From Oceanospirillum sp047518265 (GTDB lineage Bacteria; Pseudomonadota; Gammaproteobacteria; Pseudomonadales; Halomonadaceae), in NCBI GenBank assembly GCA_047518265.1, contig JAKZRG010000015.1:124001-188000 (forward strand): a DNA stretch of 64,000 nt, given 5' to 3'. The first letter of the stretch is position 1. Each line of letters begins with the position of its first letter. Position numbers and translations under genes: made by a program. Below, in pieces: positions 8,189 to 17,284 of this stretch. The notes under the pieces were generated by a model. It saw only the letters and a list, made by a program, of their open reading frames with translations, ran no database searches and was not told where the DNA came from.

Positions 8189-9340
8189 CTAGTGATCATG
8201 ATTTGCTTGTTCTGCCGGTTGCCACAGACGAAGCGCTCCAAGCCAAGTATTATTCTGAAGTGCTTGTCTAAGCTTGTCTTCTGTTAGCTGCTCAGGGAGC
8301 CTATCCGAGAGATAGAGGTCGATATCAACGCGGTTATTAAGGTAATGCAAAACGATTTGAGAGGATTCCGGTTTGAAGGCTAGAGGCTCCCATGCTTGCT
8401 GAAGTTCTTTTATTAACTCTTCCCTGAGAGGTAATAGGCTTTCTAAAGGCGGTGAGGGCTGATCTGAATCGTCTTCGGCATCAATATGGAAGGTGATATC
8501 GGAAACATCTTCATGGAATTCTCTGAGCATACCGGCAACCTTTACACCAATTTGATGGCCTTCAGAAACGCTAATCTTAGGATTAACCTGTAGGTGAATA
8601 TCCATAAAAACTTGTGAACCCATTTTACGGGTACGTAAGCTGTGAACATCTCGTACCCCTTCGATCGTCAGGGCCTGAGTACGCAGGCGTTGAGTATCTT
8701 CTTCCGGTAAGGCGGTATCCACAAGTTCTTTCAGGCTGTCACTCATTAACTTCCAGCCGATATGGGCGACCATGATACCGACAACTAGAGCAGCCGCTTG
8801 ATCCAACCAATGTATGCCTAACATGGCTCCGCCAATGCCGATGAGTACCACAATGGAAGAGAGTGCATCACTACGGCTATGCCAAGCATTGGCAACCAGT
8901 AAATCTGATTTAATTTTTTTTGCAATGTGCAGGGTATAACGGAAAATCCATTCCTTACTGAATATGGATATTCCTGCTACGACAAGGGCTGGCCAGGTTG
9001 GGATTTTCAGTTCGGTAGGGTTAATCAGTCGGATTAAGCTGTCGTAGGTAATAGCGCCTGCTACAGCTATAAGTAAGCTACCTAAAACCAGAGTGCCAAG
9101 GGTTTCGTATCTCGCATGGCCGTAGGGGTGTTCTTTATCGGGTGCTTGACGACCAAAATGGGTAACGACCAGAACCATGGCATCGGTTAATAGATCGGAG
9201 AGAGAATGGATGCCATCAGCAATTAAGGCGTGAGAGTTACTGAGCCAACCAACAACTATTTTGGCTAAACCCAGTGCAGCATCGAGTGCTGCACCTATTA
9301 AGGTCACTTTATGAGCTTCACGAGTATGTTGATGCTGCAT
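8189..9340 (-). CDS. Cation diffusion facilitator (CDF) metal efflux protein, FieF-like
   Basis: This 383-residue inner-membrane transporter belongs to the CDF family, which exports divalent metals such as Zn2+ or Fe2+ in exchange for protons. Six membrane helices are followed by the cytoplasmic dimerisation domain. Metal ligands are visible as H45-x3-D49 (HSLSD) in TM2 and HSRSD in TM5. After the usual CDF end it carries about 80 further residues (from DDSDQPSPP on) that look like a small folded domain, making it longer than E. coli FieF (300 aa). The metal cannot be assigned. Confidence 0.9.
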   Translation of the reverse strand: MQHQHTREAHKVTLIGAALDAALGLAKIVVGWLSNSHALIADGIHSLSDLLTDAMVLVVTHFGRQAPDKEHPYGHARYETLGTLVLGSLLIAVAGAITYDSLIRLINPTELKIPTWPALVVAGISIFSKEWIFRYTLHIAKKIKSDLLVANAWHSRSDALSSIVVLIGIGGAMLGIHWLDQAAALVVGIMVAHIGWKLMSDSLKELVDTALPEEDTQRLRTQALTIEGVRDVHSLRTRKMGSQVFMDIHLQVNPKISVSEGHQIGVKVAGMLREFHEDVSDITFHIDAEDDSDQPSPPLESLLPLREELIKELQQAWEPLAFKPESSQIVLHYLNNRVDIDLYLSDRLPEQLTEDKLRQALQNNTWLGALRLWQPAEQANHDH

Positions 9341-9382
9341 GAGCTGCCTCTGCTTGGGAGTCTCTCAGTTGCCTGGGATCTC

Positions 9383-10606
9383 TTATTGTGAGATTAACCC
9401 TCGGCTATTTAGAATCGGATTGGCATACATTTTTAAAATATAGGGTCTATATGCTTCAGGATAGCTGTTCAGACGCTCAGTGAAGGCTGTGCGTTTAGCA
9501 TCACTGATTTGAGGTTTGCCACTTAAGTGTTCATGGCCGCCCAGCATGTCTAATGCGATCCAGTTGGAATCATAAAACTGATAGTTGTCATAGATGGCTT
9601 GATCGATCTTTTTCGCGACAGCGCCAGCATCTTCTAAGTCACCGGATAAAGGTGCTGAAAAATGTACGTGAACTTGCCCTTTATTATCAGAGATGCCATT
9701 CACAATACTTTTAATATCTTCAAACTCAGGTTTGTTATATTCCCCTTCTGTTGCAATCGTATGAAGTTCTTTAGCTTTGAGCTCGTCACAGGGATCGTAT
9801 TCATAAGAAATTGTGACCGGGACAATATTCAACTCTTTCATTACATCAGAAAAGCTTGGGCCATCTTTTTTCTTTTTTCGACTCATAAAAAACATTTTGA
9901 TGATAGCAGGATCGGTATAATCGATGCCGTCTTTGGCACGACCCTCTTTCTGGGCGATCCATACAGAATGTTTTTCTTCTAACAGGGAGTGGTTGATGTA
10001 GCCGGAAAGCTCTGTCAGTGACTTCATCATCTCACGAATACCCTTGGCAGAGCGTTTAACGATAAAGCTTTTATTTAAACGCATCAGATCGCTAACATAG
10101 GGTTTTTGCAGCAGGTTATCGCCAATGGCGATACGCACAGTGCTGGCGCCATTAAGATAGAGGGCATAGTTAACAAATGCCGGGTCCATAGCAATATCTC
10201 GATGATTGGCGATAAATAGATAAGGCTTATCCATATCCAGTTGATCCAGACCCGAAACGCTGAAGCCGTCGGTGGATGTCTTGATCATTCTGTCCATATA
10301 AGCGGCAATCTGTGATTGAAAATCATAGACGTTTTTAATACCGGAGAACTGATTCTTTAGTTTACGACGGATGAGAGGACGTAAGAGAAAACCTAAGCTT
10401 TTGTGAACCTGAGGGAAACGAAACTGACATATGGCTTCTATCAGCTCGGGATGAGTAATAATACGCTGGATAACATTATGAGCCTCATGGTCATAATAGG
10501 GGCGAATCTCTTTGAACTGATCGGTGTCCGTTGTGGTCATGCTTAGGGTTGTCCGGTAGTTAGCTAGGATCTGCTGATTCGTCTCGTTGTTGATTTGATT
10601 GATCAT
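9383..10606 (-). CDS. Glycerolipid acyltransferase (PlsC-like superfamily)
   Basis: This 407-residue protein belongs to the glycerol-3-phosphate / 1-acylglycerol-3-phosphate acyltransferase superfamily and presumably transfers an acyl chain to a phospholipid precursor. The catalytic block is NHRDIAMDP with His135 and Asp141, a spacing of H-x5-D rather than the classic H-x4-D. A later block (WIAQKEGRAKDG) resembles the substrate-binding motif. No signal peptide is seen. The true acceptor substrate is not known from sequence. It is a monocistronic unit between rdgC and the CDF gene. Confidence 0.82.
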   Translation of the reverse strand: MINQINNETNQQILANYRTTLSMTTTDTDQFKEIRPYYDHEAHNVIQRIITHPELIEAICQFRFPQVHKSLGFLLRPLIRRKLKNQFSGIKNVYDFQSQIAAYMDRMIKTSTDGFSVSGLDQLDMDKPYLFIANHRDIAMDPAFVNYALYLNGASTVRIAIGDNLLQKPYVSDLMRLNKSFIVKRSAKGIREMMKSLTELSGYINHSLLEEKHSVWIAQKEGRAKDGIDYTDPAIIKMFFMSRKKKKDGPSFSDVMKELNIVPVTISYEYDPCDELKAKELHTIATEGEYNKPEFEDIKSIVNGISDNKGQVHVHFSAPLSGDLEDAGAVAKKIDQAIYDNYQFYDSNWIALDMLGGHEHLSGKPQISDAKRTAFTERLNSYPEAYRPYILKMYANPILNSRGLISQ

Positions 10607-10713
10607 CAGATCCTGTAAAAATTATACGCTCGATTTTCGGCTTAAATTGTCTAAAAAAGTATCTTTCAGCCGTATTTTAATAAAAGCGATGTTTTTAGAG
10701 AGGATAACTGCCT

Positions 10714-11628
10714 CTAGCTGGGTTTGTGTTGTCCGCCCAGCCATTCAATCAAGGCCAGCAGGAAGCGCTGTAGTTCCAGGGACATCAGGGTAAAGTCAGC
10801 ATCAAGACGAGTCATAGGGTCTTCGTCGGCGTAGCTGTCTTGAGCTTCATCCAGCAGATCATCACCAAAGCGTAGTCGCTTGATACTCATATCTTCACAC
10901 AGGATGCATTGAACCCTTTCTTGCCAATTGATGGCCAATTTAACCACCTGTTTTCCTGCCTCGACATGGGATAACACATCATCGGCGTCCAGCTCTTGTT
11001 GTTTACAGCGAATGACGCTGCCTTCATCTAGATCTGACCGTAACTCGCATTGACCATCAAGCTCTAAACCCGCAGGGCGACTGCTGATATCGTTTAACCA
11101 TTGGGTCATTTGAATACTGGGGCTCACTTCAGTATTGAGAGGAAGAACCGGTAGTGAGCCTAAAGTTTGGCGTAATAGATCCAAAAACTCTTCGGCTTTA
11201 TTACTGCTGGCTGCATCAACGATGACCCACTGATTGGCAAGATCAACGTAGCCCCAAGTGTAGCTAGACTTCACAAAGGCTCTAGGGGTGAACTCTGTCA
11301 GAATATCTTCTTTAATGGTGAGCTTTTCTTTCCGGCCAACCTTACGGTGATCCTTTGCTTCTAGCTCTTCAACCCGCTCTTTAAGTGTTTCGTTAACAAC
11401 GGCAGCAGGAATCACTTTTTCCTGACGGCGCAGGCATAAAAGAATTTTATTGTTGCTGCTGTGTAGAAGTTGATCTGAGGTGGCTGCCGGGAAAACCCAG
11501 CCCAAACGATAGGTCTCAATGCTCTTGCAAGGCGAAAAACGGAACTCGGCGAGTTTGTCCTGCAGTTGTTCGGTGTCCAGAGATAGGGGGGTGCTGAGCT
11601 GAAACACCTGAAGATTTTTAAACCACAT
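10714..11628 (-). CDS. rdgC: Recombination-associated protein RdgC
   Basis: RdgC is a nucleoid-associated, ring-forming DNA-binding protein that limits RecA action. The 304-residue length and the N-terminal MWFKNLQVFQL, central FTPRAFVKSSYTWGYVD and C-terminal DADFTLMSLELQRFLLALIEWLGG match the family closely. It is divergent from the chemoreceptor gene across a 283-bp spacer rich in dyads. Downstream, a 107-bp gap separates it from the acyltransferase gene. Confidence 0.95.
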   Translation of the reverse strand: MWFKNLQVFQLSTPLSLDTEQLQDKLAEFRFSPCKSIETYRLGWVFPAATSDQLLHSSNNKILLCLRRQEKVIPAAVVNETLKERVEELEAKDHRKVGRKEKLTIKEDILTEFTPRAFVKSSYTWGYVDLANQWVIVDAASSNKAEEFLDLLRQTLGSLPVLPLNTEVSPSIQMTQWLNDISSRPAGLELDGQCELRSDLDEGSVIRCKQQELDADDVLSHVEAGKQVVKLAINWQERVQCILCEDMSIKRLRFGDDLLDEAQDSYADEDPMTRLDADFTLMSLELQRFLLALIEWLGGQHKPS

Positions 11629-11746
11629 CGATCAAATATCCGTAACAATTGGGTGACATATTATCCAATAAAGTGTGTCGACTAGCCAGTTGTAGCGTTC
11701 ATTGGTTGAAAATAACACTCTGTAACAAAAAAGAATCAAGCCCAGT

Positions 11747-11768
11747 CTACAGGCTTAGCCTGCTGTAG
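11747..11768. promoter_or_regulatory. Dyad element in the rdgC/chemoreceptor spacer
   Basis: The segment contains CAGGCTTAGCCTG, a perfect 5-bp-arm hairpin, flanked by CTA and CTGTAG. It is the first of three dyads within 80 bp. The function is unknown; it could be an operator or the base of a transcript hairpin. Confidence 0.4.
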
Positions 11769-11778
11769 AGGATAGATC

Positions 11779-11825
11779 GTTTCAGATGAAACATTACTGT
11801 CATAAATATGACAGATAACTGTCAT
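11779..11825. promoter_or_regulatory. Pho-box-like array of three CTGTCAT half-sites
   Basis: GTTTCAGATGAAAC at 11779-11792 (6-bp arms) is followed by CTGTCATAAATATGACAG at 11797-11814, an 18-bp near-perfect palindrome. A further CTGTCAT lies at 11819-11825, exactly 22 bp from the first half-site. CTGTCAT on 11-bp phasing is the PhoB half-site pattern, but here the middle unit is inverted. It lies about 90 bp upstream of the chemoreceptor start. The binding factor is inferred, not shown. Confidence 0.55.
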
Positions 11826-11911
11826 TTTTCTTTGGCATGGTGCCTTTCAAATAAAACTATTTAATCTTCGGCCGGTTTGTCTGGTCAGGTGAATGAAAGG
11901 CTCACTCTATT

Positions 11912-13894
11912 ATGAAAATTACTACGGTCACACGCGCAACCTCTGTTGTATTGGTGTTGATTGCGGTATCTCTAGCCGCCACCTTACTATGGGGGCTGGA
12001 TCGTCTAAACAGTGCCTTTTCTGCAACTCAAGCATATTCCCAGCTTAAAGAAGAAGTGGCTATTGATTTGCGCAGAACTATCGAAAGCTATCTGGTGACA
12101 GGTAACGCTCTAGAATTAAGTGCAGCAGAGCAGAAGATTACGCTGCTGACAGAGCGGCATTTGGCAAACTTACCTCACAATGTCTCTTCCTCTATTCAGC
12201 CTCCTTTGGAGGCGTTAAAGGATGGCCTGATAGGCAAGTTTCGCGGGGCGGGTAAGTTAGCGGGCAATCAGAAAGGCCTCCTATTGCAGGCAGAAAAAGA
12301 GATAGCAGACAGCCTGGATACTATTCGAGATTATGCCAATGATGGTCAGAGTCATAATCCTCAAGCTTCTTATCAGTACTTGCAGCAGCTGCATGATGTT
12401 TCTCTAGGATTGATGCAGATTAAGTATCTACGTGAGCAGTATATGGATACTGCGAATAGCAGTTACCGAAACTCTCTGTTGGATCAGGTGGCCGTATTAG
12501 AACAACAATCATCTGCTTTAGCCGTATTGCCTAAATTAAATGTCTTCGCCGAAAAAGAGGAAGACGATATGCAGGCCATGATGGGGTGGAGTGATGATGA
12601 AGAGGAAAGCCCAAGTGTCGATAAAGGCGAAGAATTGATCTCAGCACTTAGTAGCCTTGTTCGCCGTTACCCTAATGAATTGGAGAATACCCTTAATAAT
12701 ATCTCTACAGGTACCGCCAGTCGCCAGGCAGTTAATGGTCTCATTAACGATCTGGAAAATAGTATTTTAGAAGGTCAGGCAAATGTGATTCGCCATAGGG
12801 CTGAGTTAGAAGAACAGGTAAAACTGATCTTTATTAGCTATGTGGGGCTGATTGTGGTGATGGCATTTATCCTTCATCTATTTTTGAATCAAGTGGTAGT
12901 GAAAGCCTTAAAGCAGTTGGCTGAGGCCATTAATGGTTTGATTAGTGGCGGTGAGATGGAGGTCATTAAAATCAGTAATGAGAACAGTGAAACGGGACAG
13001 ATTGCCCGTAGTTTCAATCATATGATTGAGACGATGCAGAATCAAAAACAGGAAAAGTATACTCAGCTGTCTCAGATTACAGACTCTTTAGAGGTGGTTT
13101 TAACGGATATCGACACCATCAGTCGTGCAGCTAATGACACTCGTGATTATATCTCTAAATCCCATGGTTTTACGGATGAGCTAACCCGTTTGGCCAATGA
13201 TGTTGATGCCAGCTCCACTCAGGTAGAAAGTTTTGCCCGTGAGACGGCCAGTTTTATGGTTAACAGTCAAACCAGTGCCCGCAATGTTGAGCGAGCCAGC
13301 CAGCAAGCTATTGATACGCTGGATAGTGGTCATAAATCTTTGGATGAACTGGTTACTGCAGTCGATGAAGTGACCAGTATTCTGGATGTGATTAGTGGTA
13401 TTTCAGAACAGACCAATTTGCTGGCACTCAATGCCGCCATCGAATCAGCCCGTGCCGGTGAGCATGGTCGTGGTTTTGCCGTGGTGGCGGATGAAGTACG
13501 TAATCTCTCCATGGAAACTCAAAGCTCAGTATCTAAAATTGGTTTGATTCTGGATCAACTAAAAAATGCTTCAACGGATCTCAAGCATAATATGACGGAT
13601 ATCTCCGATGCGGCTCAAGAGCAAAAAGAAGCGGCCACTTATCTGCTAGATATGTCTAAAACAGTACAGGAGCATTCTGATAAGGCGGCGGACTTTGCTC
13701 AGCAAGGAGCAGAGGTTTCACGGAATCAGGTGGGGCAGGTTGAGGTCTTTATTCGTTCAATGGAAGAGATGGAGCTGCAAGCTCAACAGGCAGAGGATGT
13801 TATTTTATCTGTACAGACAGAGGTGCATGAAAAAGTACTGTGGATTTCCAATGCTCTGGGGGTTTCCCGAGATAAAAAGGAATTGCTGTTATAG
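11912..13894 (+). CDS. Methyl-accepting chemotaxis protein
   Basis: This 660-residue transmembrane chemoreceptor signals to the CheA/CheW array. It has TM1 at about 10-30, a large helical periplasmic sensor to about 300, TM2 at about 303-325, a HAMP domain (about 325-380), and the cytoplasmic coiled coil. The coiled coil contains the conserved tip EQTNLLALNAAIESARAGE near 500. An acidic stretch at about 212-240 (KEEDDMQ ... DDEEESPS) sits within the periplasmic domain. There is no C-terminal NWETF-like CheR-tethering pentapeptide. The ligand is unknown. A strong terminator follows. Confidence 0.93.
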   Translation: MKITTVTRATSVVLVLIAVSLAATLLWGLDRLNSAFSATQAYSQLKEEVAIDLRRTIESYLVTGNALELSAAEQKITLLTERHLANLPHNVSSSIQPPLEALKDGLIGKFRGAGKLAGNQKGLLLQAEKEIADSLDTIRDYANDGQSHNPQASYQYLQQLHDVSLGLMQIKYLREQYMDTANSSYRNSLLDQVAVLEQQSSALAVLPKLNVFAEKEEDDMQAMMGWSDDEEESPSVDKGEELISALSSLVRRYPNELENTLNNISTGTASRQAVNGLINDLENSILEGQANVIRHRAELEEQVKLIFISYVGLIVVMAFILHLFLNQVVVKALKQLAEAINGLISGGEMEVIKISNENSETGQIARSFNHMIETMQNQKQEKYTQLSQITDSLEVVLTDIDTISRAANDTRDYISKSHGFTDELTRLANDVDASSTQVESFARETASFMVNSQTSARNVERASQQAIDTLDSGHKSLDELVTAVDEVTSILDVISGISEQTNLLALNAAIESARAGEHGRGFAVVADEVRNLSMETQSSVSKIGLILDQLKNASTDLKHNMTDISDAAQEQKEAATYLLDMSKTVQEHSDKAADFAQQGAEVSRNQVGQVEVFIRSMEEMELQAQQAEDVILSVQTEVHEKVLWISNALGVSRDKKELLL

Positions 13895-13930
13895 GACAGA
13901 TTTGATCTGCTCAACGGATCTTCGGTTTAG

Positions 13931-13966
13931 AAAAAAGCGCCTTGATAGCCTCAAGGCGCTTTTTGC
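13931..13966. terminator. Bidirectional intrinsic terminator after chemoreceptor gene
   Basis: The stem AAAAAGCGCCTTGA/TCAAGGCGCTTTTT with a short TAGCC loop is followed by more T residues. It ends the chemoreceptor transcript. The remaining 247 bp before gyrA contains no gene I can support and must hold the gyrA promoter. Confidence 0.92.
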
Positions 13967-14159
13967 TTTTTATTGAGAAGAGAATCAAGGGGCTGGTATA
14001 ACTCAGGGTGATATTTTCAAAAATCTAATCACTTGATTTTCTGATGCTTTTATTAAATTTAAACTATAAATGGCAGGGAACACTGATTCTCTCAGTCTTC
14101 GCTAGCTAAATTGCTGGATAGGGTCATAAAAGAGTATAATCGGGAGAATTTTTCAGACG

Positions 14160-14192
14160 AGTGTTGCGCACTGGGTTGCAACGCAGTGTTGC
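14160..14192 (+). promoter_or_regulatory. Dyad in the gyrA leader
   Basis: Just upstream of gyrA the sequence pairs CACTG with CAGTG around the 8-bp palindrome GTTGCAAC. It ends about 10 bases before the AAGGA ribosome binding site, so it would lie in the mRNA leader. No function is known; it may be incidental. Confidence 0.35.
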
Positions 14193-14213
14193 CGATAAAG
14201 GATTCCGATACTC

Positions 14214-17147
14214 ATGGGTGAATTTGCCAAAGAAATTCTGCCAGTCAACATCGAAGACGAACTGAAGCAGTCGTACCTTGATTACGCCATGAGCGTGATC
14301 GTAGGTCGGGCGCTACCGGATGTCCGTGACGGCCTTAAACCTGTTCACCGCCGTGTATTATTTGCTATGCACGAGCTGGGTAATGATTGGAACAAAGCTT
14401 ATAAAAAATCTGCCCGTGTGGTAGGTGACGTAATCGGTAAATATCACCCTCATGGTGATAGTGCAGTTTATGACACTATCGTACGTATGGCGCAGCCTTT
14501 CTCCATGCGTCATATGCTAGTTGATGGTCAAGGTAACTTTGGTTCCATTGATGGCGATAATGCAGCAGCAATGCGTTATACCGAAGTCCGTATGGCGCGT
14601 ATCTCCCATGAGATGCTGGCGGATTTGGAAAAAGAAACCGTTGATTTTGTTGATAACTACGACGGTACAGAACAAATTCCTGAGGTTATGCCAACCCGTG
14701 TGCCTAACCTATTGGTGAATGGTTCCTCGGGTATTGCAGTGGGTATGGCCACGAATATCCCTCCTCATAACTTGACCGAAGTGATTAACGGTTGTTTGGC
14801 TCTGTTGGATAACAGTGAGTTGACCGTTGATGAACTGATGGAGTTTATTCCTGGCCCAGATCTGCCGACGGCGGCTATTATCAATGGTCGTAAAGGGATT
14901 CTTGAGGCTTATCGTACCGGTCGTGGTCGTATCTATATGCGTGCTCGTCACCATATTGAGCGGGATGATAAAGCGAATAAAGAAACCATTATCATCACCG
15001 AGATTCCTTACCAGCTGAATAAAGCCCGTGTGATCGAAAAAATCGCCGAGTTGGTAAAAGACAAAAAAATCGAAGGTATCTCTGAGCTACGTGATGAATC
15101 AGATAAAGACGGCCTGCGGGTGGTTATCGAACTGAAACGTGGTGAATCTGGCGATGTAGTGATTAATAATCTCTTCTCTCAGACTCAGTTGGAAAGTGTT
15201 TTTGGTATCAATATTGTTGCCCTGGAAAATGGTCAGCCAAAAATTCTGAATCTGAAGCAGCTATTAGAAGCCTTCCTGCGTCACCGTCGTGAGGTGGTGA
15301 CCCGTCGTACGGTATTTGAACTGCGTAAAGCTCGTGAACGTGGTCATTTATTGGAAGGTTTAGCCATTGCCCTGGCTAATATCGATCCTGTTATTGAACT
15401 GATTCGCACCTCTCCATCCGCTTCTGAAGCAAAAGAAAAGTTGATTGCAGGTATCTGGCAGCCCGGTAATGTTGTTGCCATGCTGGAGCGTGCGGGTGCA
15501 GATTCTTGTCGTCCTGATGAACTGGCTCCTGAGTTTGGCTTTAATGATGGTGAATACCGTCTTTCTCCAGCACAGGCACAAGCGATTCTTGAGCTGCGTT
15601 TACATCGCTTAACCGGCCTTGAGCATGAAAAACTGCTGAAAGAATACCAAGAGATTCTGGGTAAGATTGCTGAATTAGCCGATATTTTGGCTGATTCAGA
15701 AAAACTGCTGCAAGTGATTCGCGAAGAGATGCAGGCGATCCGTGAGCAATACGGTGAAGAGCGTCGTACCGAAATCATTAGTAGCCGTCTTGATCTGACC
15801 ATGGAAGACCTGATTAACGAAGAAGATATGGTTGTTACTATCTCTCGTACAGGTTATGCCAAGTCTCAACCTTTAAGTGATTACCGTGCACAGCGCCGAG
15901 GTGGTCGTGGTAAGTCAGCCACCGCCATGAAAGATGAGGATGTGATTGATCATCTGTTGGTAACGTCTACTCATGATACGCTTCTGCTGTTCAGTAACCG
16001 CGGTAAAGTGTATTGGCTGAAGGTATACGAGTTGCCGCAGGCGGGTCGTGGTTCTCGTGGTCGTCCTATGGTTAACCTTCTGCCATTGGAAGAAGGTGAG
16101 CAGATCAGTGCTCTGCTGCCATTGCCTCGTTACAACAAGTCTGACGATGAAGTGGAGTCTAACGAGTCTGATGATGCGGTTATCGAAGGTGATGTTGTTG
16201 ATGCTGAGGGTGATGCAGAAGCAGAAGCGACAGGTAGTGAAGAAAAAGCATTAGAAGAAAATTATGTTCTGATGGCAACCGCTCAGGGTACGGTGAAGAA
16301 AACGGCTTTGAGCCAGTTCTCTCGTCCTCGTAGCAGTGGTCTTATTGCTCTGGATATTAGCGAAGGAGATCGTTTGATTGGTGCTGCTATCACAAATGGT
16401 AGTAATCATGTGATGCTGCTAAGCAGTGCCGGTAAGATGATCCGCTTTGAGGAAGAAAAAGTTCGGGCTATGGGCCGTACGGCTCGTGGTGTACGTGGTA
16501 TGAAACTGCCAGAAGGCGCAGAAGTGATCTCATTGATCATTCCTCAAACCAATGTGGTTGAAGGGGATGACGAAGAAGCAGTAGATGTTGTTGATAGCAC
16601 CACTGAAGCAGTTGTTGATGCCGCGTCCGATGAACAGGCACAGGATGTTATTGAAGATCAGGAAGTGTATATCCTAACCGCTTCTGAAAATGGCTTCGGT
16701 AAACGCACTTGTCTCACTGCCTTCCCTGTTAAGGGTCGTGGTGGTCAGGGTGTGATTGCGATGCAAACCAGTGATCGTAATGGTCAATTAGTATCAGCTA
16801 TTCAGGTCAGTAGCCAAGATGAAATGATGCTGATTACCGATCAGGGCACTCTGGTACGTACGCGCGTTGCAGAAGTGTCTGTGTCTGGTCGTAATACTCA
16901 GGGTGTTACTCTGATTCGTCTGTCTGAAGGTGAGCAGCTAGTAACGGCTGTTCGGGTGGATGAGCCTGAGGTGGATGAGCTTGATGAAAGTGCGTTAGAC
17001 GAAAATGGTGAAACGCCTGTACTGGATGCCGATGGCAATCCTGTACAGAGTGAGGCACCGAATAGCGATGAAGACGGTCTGGTTGGAGATGAACCAGAAC
17101 CGGATGCATCGGCAGAACCGACGGATGAAGATACCGACGGTCAATAA
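14214..17147 (+). CDS. gyrA: DNA gyrase subunit A
   Basis: GyrA is the DNA breakage-reunion subunit of gyrase. The N-terminal region aligns without gaps to E. coli GyrA by eye. Tyr122 (AAMRYTE) is the catalytic residue, and Ser83 and Asp87 in GDSAVYD are the quinolone-susceptible residues. The GyrA box QRRGGRGK lies near 560, followed by the beta-pinwheel C-terminal domain. At 977 residues it is about 100 longer than the E. coli protein. The extra length is two acidic insertions (about 638-685 and 781-819) and an acidic tail (about 920-977). The ATG at 14214 has AAGGA 11 bases upstream. A strong terminator follows. Confidence 0.98.
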   Translation: MGEFAKEILPVNIEDELKQSYLDYAMSVIVGRALPDVRDGLKPVHRRVLFAMHELGNDWNKAYKKSARVVGDVIGKYHPHGDSAVYDTIVRMAQPFSMRHMLVDGQGNFGSIDGDNAAAMRYTEVRMARISHEMLADLEKETVDFVDNYDGTEQIPEVMPTRVPNLLVNGSSGIAVGMATNIPPHNLTEVINGCLALLDNSELTVDELMEFIPGPDLPTAAIINGRKGILEAYRTGRGRIYMRARHHIERDDKANKETIIITEIPYQLNKARVIEKIAELVKDKKIEGISELRDESDKDGLRVVIELKRGESGDVVINNLFSQTQLESVFGINIVALENGQPKILNLKQLLEAFLRHRREVVTRRTVFELRKARERGHLLEGLAIALANIDPVIELIRTSPSASEAKEKLIAGIWQPGNVVAMLERAGADSCRPDELAPEFGFNDGEYRLSPAQAQAILELRLHRLTGLEHEKLLKEYQEILGKIAELADILADSEKLLQVIREEMQAIREQYGEERRTEIISSRLDLTMEDLINEEDMVVTISRTGYAKSQPLSDYRAQRRGGRGKSATAMKDEDVIDHLLVTSTHDTLLLFSNRGKVYWLKVYELPQAGRGSRGRPMVNLLPLEEGEQISALLPLPRYNKSDDEVESNESDDAVIEGDVVDAEGDAEAEATGSEEKALEENYVLMATAQGTVKKTALSQFSRPRSSGLIALDISEGDRLIGAAITNGSNHVMLLSSAGKMIRFEEEKVRAMGRTARGVRGMKLPEGAEVISLIIPQTNVVEGDDEEAVDVVDSTTEAVVDAASDEQAQDVIEDQEVYILTASENGFGKRTCLTAFPVKGRGGQGVIAMQTSDRNGQLVSAIQVSSQDEMMLITDQGTLVRTRVAEVSVSGRNTQGVTLIRLSEGEQLVTAVRVDEPEVDELDESALDENGETPVLDADGNPVQSEAPNSDEDGLVGDEPEPDASAEPTDEDTDGQ

Positions 17148-17150
17148 TAA

Positions 17151-17181
17151 AAAACAGGGGCCTTGGGCCCCTGTTTTGTTT
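17151..17181 (+). terminator. Intrinsic terminator of gyrA
   Basis: A perfect 12-bp stem AAAACAGGGGCC/GGCCCCTGTTTT with a TTG loop begins three bases after the gyrA stop and runs into T-rich sequence. It separates gyrA from serC. Confidence 0.93.
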
Positions 17182-17249
17182 GTTATGCATGGCTGGCCTT
17201 AATAAGGCTTATTTTATGCTTTGTTCCTAGGAACTGGCTAACAGAGGAT

Positions 17250-17269
17250 CAAAAAGAAGCCTCGCTTCT
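17250..17269 (+). promoter_or_regulatory. Small hairpin before serC
   Basis: AAGAAGC/GCTTCTT with a CTC loop lies about 16 bases upstream of the preferred serC start. No clear Shine-Dalgarno sequence is seen between it and the ATG, so it may affect translation initiation. This is a weak observation. Confidence 0.35.
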
Positions 17270-17284
17270 TGTGTGAGAACATCG

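Noticed and set aside
8059..8271. 70-codon plus-strand frame overlapping the end of the CDF gene
   Set aside because: No ribosome binding site or family similarity, and its second half is antisense to the CDF coding region.
13990..14010. Sequence CTGGTATAACTCAGGG similar to the right edge and flank of element copy 4
   Set aside because: Only about 15 bases match and no terminal repeat sequence follows, so chance similarity is likelier than a solo end.
15344..15802. 152-codon antisense frame inside gyrA
   Set aside because: Composition is that of a codon-bias shadow and it lies wholly within conserved GyrA coding sequence.
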